Positions 5,079 to 5,564 of a stretch of 5,564 bases of DNA are shown here, piece after piece (position 1 is the first letter of the stretch; every line of letters starts with the position of its first letter). The translations under genes were made by a program, and so were the position numbers. Under the pieces are notes generated by a model. The model worked only from the letters and a program-made list of their open reading frames with translations, was not told where the DNA came from and did not search any database. The stretch lies in contig JAUIAI010000224.1 of the NCBI GenBank assembly GCA_030425615.1, positions 1 to 5,564 on the forward strand, written 5' to 3'. Source of the stretch: Gammaproteobacteria bacterium. GTDB lineage: Bacteria; Pseudomonadota; Gammaproteobacteria; Burkholderiales; Burkholderiaceae_E.

Positions 5079-5564
5079 ACCGACGTCATCCCGCCGTGCG
5101 TCGTCTGTTCACCCTGCTGCTGATCCTCATCGCCGGAATCGCGGTCGACGCACGCGCTCACGCGCCCAGTCTCGCTTACCTGGAACTCGAAGATGCGCAG
5201 ACCGGCATGCCGTTCGAAGCGGTGTGGGACATCGCACTGACGGATCTCGATCTCGCGGCAGACCTCGACGCCGACCGCGACGGCGCGGTCACCTGGGGAG
5301 AACTTCGACCGCGTTTGCCTGAGCTCGGCCACCTGGTGCTGCCGACCCTCGGGATCGGATCTCCGGGGCATCGCTGCCAGGCCAAAGACTCCCGCCCGTC
5401 GCTGGTCCGACGGGGCGGCGACGCCTTCCTCCGGGTCAACTTCCGGATCCGATGCGCGGAAACAGACGCGGAACCACGCTATCGCTACTCCCTCTTCGAG
5501 GATCTGCTGCCGGGCCATCGCGTCCTGGTCAGACGGGGCGGCACGCTCACCGTCTGGCGAAACG
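5075..5564 (+). CDS. HupE/UreJ-family-like protein, N-terminal exported part; runs off the window
   Basis: The frame is open from the ATG at 5075 to the window edge, giving 163 codons. The protein starts with a basic N-region (MNRRHPAVRR), a hydrophobic stretch LFTLLLILIAGIAV (11-24) and a likely cleavage at ARA|HAPSLAYLEL after residue 28. The mature opening AHAPSLAYLEL, then VWDIALTDLDLAADLDADRDG, resembles the extracytoplasmic N-terminal domain of HupE/UreJ-like proteins, whose membrane segments would lie to the right of the window. Residues 65-76, DADRDGAVTWGE, make a complete EF-hand-type loop with acidic residues at positions 1, 3, 5 and 12 and G at 6. Classical HupE/UreJ proteins are linked to nickel or cobalt supply, but this divergent branch has no proven role. 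The ATGA overlap with the TPR gene and GGGGGA upstream indicate coupled translation. Confidence 0.82.
   Translation, partial: MNRRHPAVRRLFTLLLILIAGIAVDARAHAPSLAYLELEDAQTGMPFEAVWDIALTDLDLAADLDADRDGAVTWGELRPRLPELGHLVLPTLGIGSPGHRCQAKDSRPSLVRRGGDAFLRVNFRIRCAETDAEPRYRYSLFEDLLPGHRVLVRRGGTLTVWRN

Overview
This is a GC-rich, gene-dense window. Its Shine-Dalgarno sequences, coding style and gene families fit a high-GC proteobacterium, possibly a gammaproteobacterium, but nothing in it fixes the genus. I see no rRNA, tRNA, CRISPR array or insertion sequence.

Layout. The left edge (1-344, minus strand) holds the N-terminal part of a thiamine-diphosphate-dependent dehydrogenase E1 alpha subunit of the pyruvate/acetoin type, which runs off the window. 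From 470 to 3727 four minus-strand genes follow one another. In transcription order they are a secreted DUF4331 protein (2198-3727), a very small predicted lipoprotein (1916-2185), an ECF-type sigma-70 factor (1177-1752) and an RskA-like membrane anti-sigma factor (470-1180). The DUF4331 and lipoprotein genes are 12 bases apart, and the sigma and anti-sigma genes overlap by an ATGA. A perfect 12-bp hairpin (1850-1877) lies between the lipoprotein and sigma genes. Divergently, on the plus strand, a secreted TPR-type protein (3903-5078) overlaps by an ATGA the start of a HupE/UreJ-like secreted/membrane protein (5075 to the window end). The TPR frame is broken by one in-frame TAA at 4626-4628.

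How they may work together. DUF4331, small lipoprotein, TPR protein and HupE/UreJ-like protein look like one exported functional unit, and the adjacent sigma/anti-sigma pair is the obvious candidate regulator. The strongest support is in the 175-bp divergent intergenic region. It carries two perfect copies of ATGCATCCAAA (3797-3807 minus, 3838-3848 plus), each facing outward toward its own gene. In both copies a TA dinucleotide follows the CATCC core after 18 bases. This looks like a matched pair of ECF promoters. If the sigma factor reads them, it would drive both arms and, by read-through past the hairpin, its own gene.

The biochemical role of the unit is unknown. The exported proteins carry acidic, EF-hand-like loops, which hints at divalent metal binding, but this is inference. 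The dehydrogenase at the left edge is probably unrelated.
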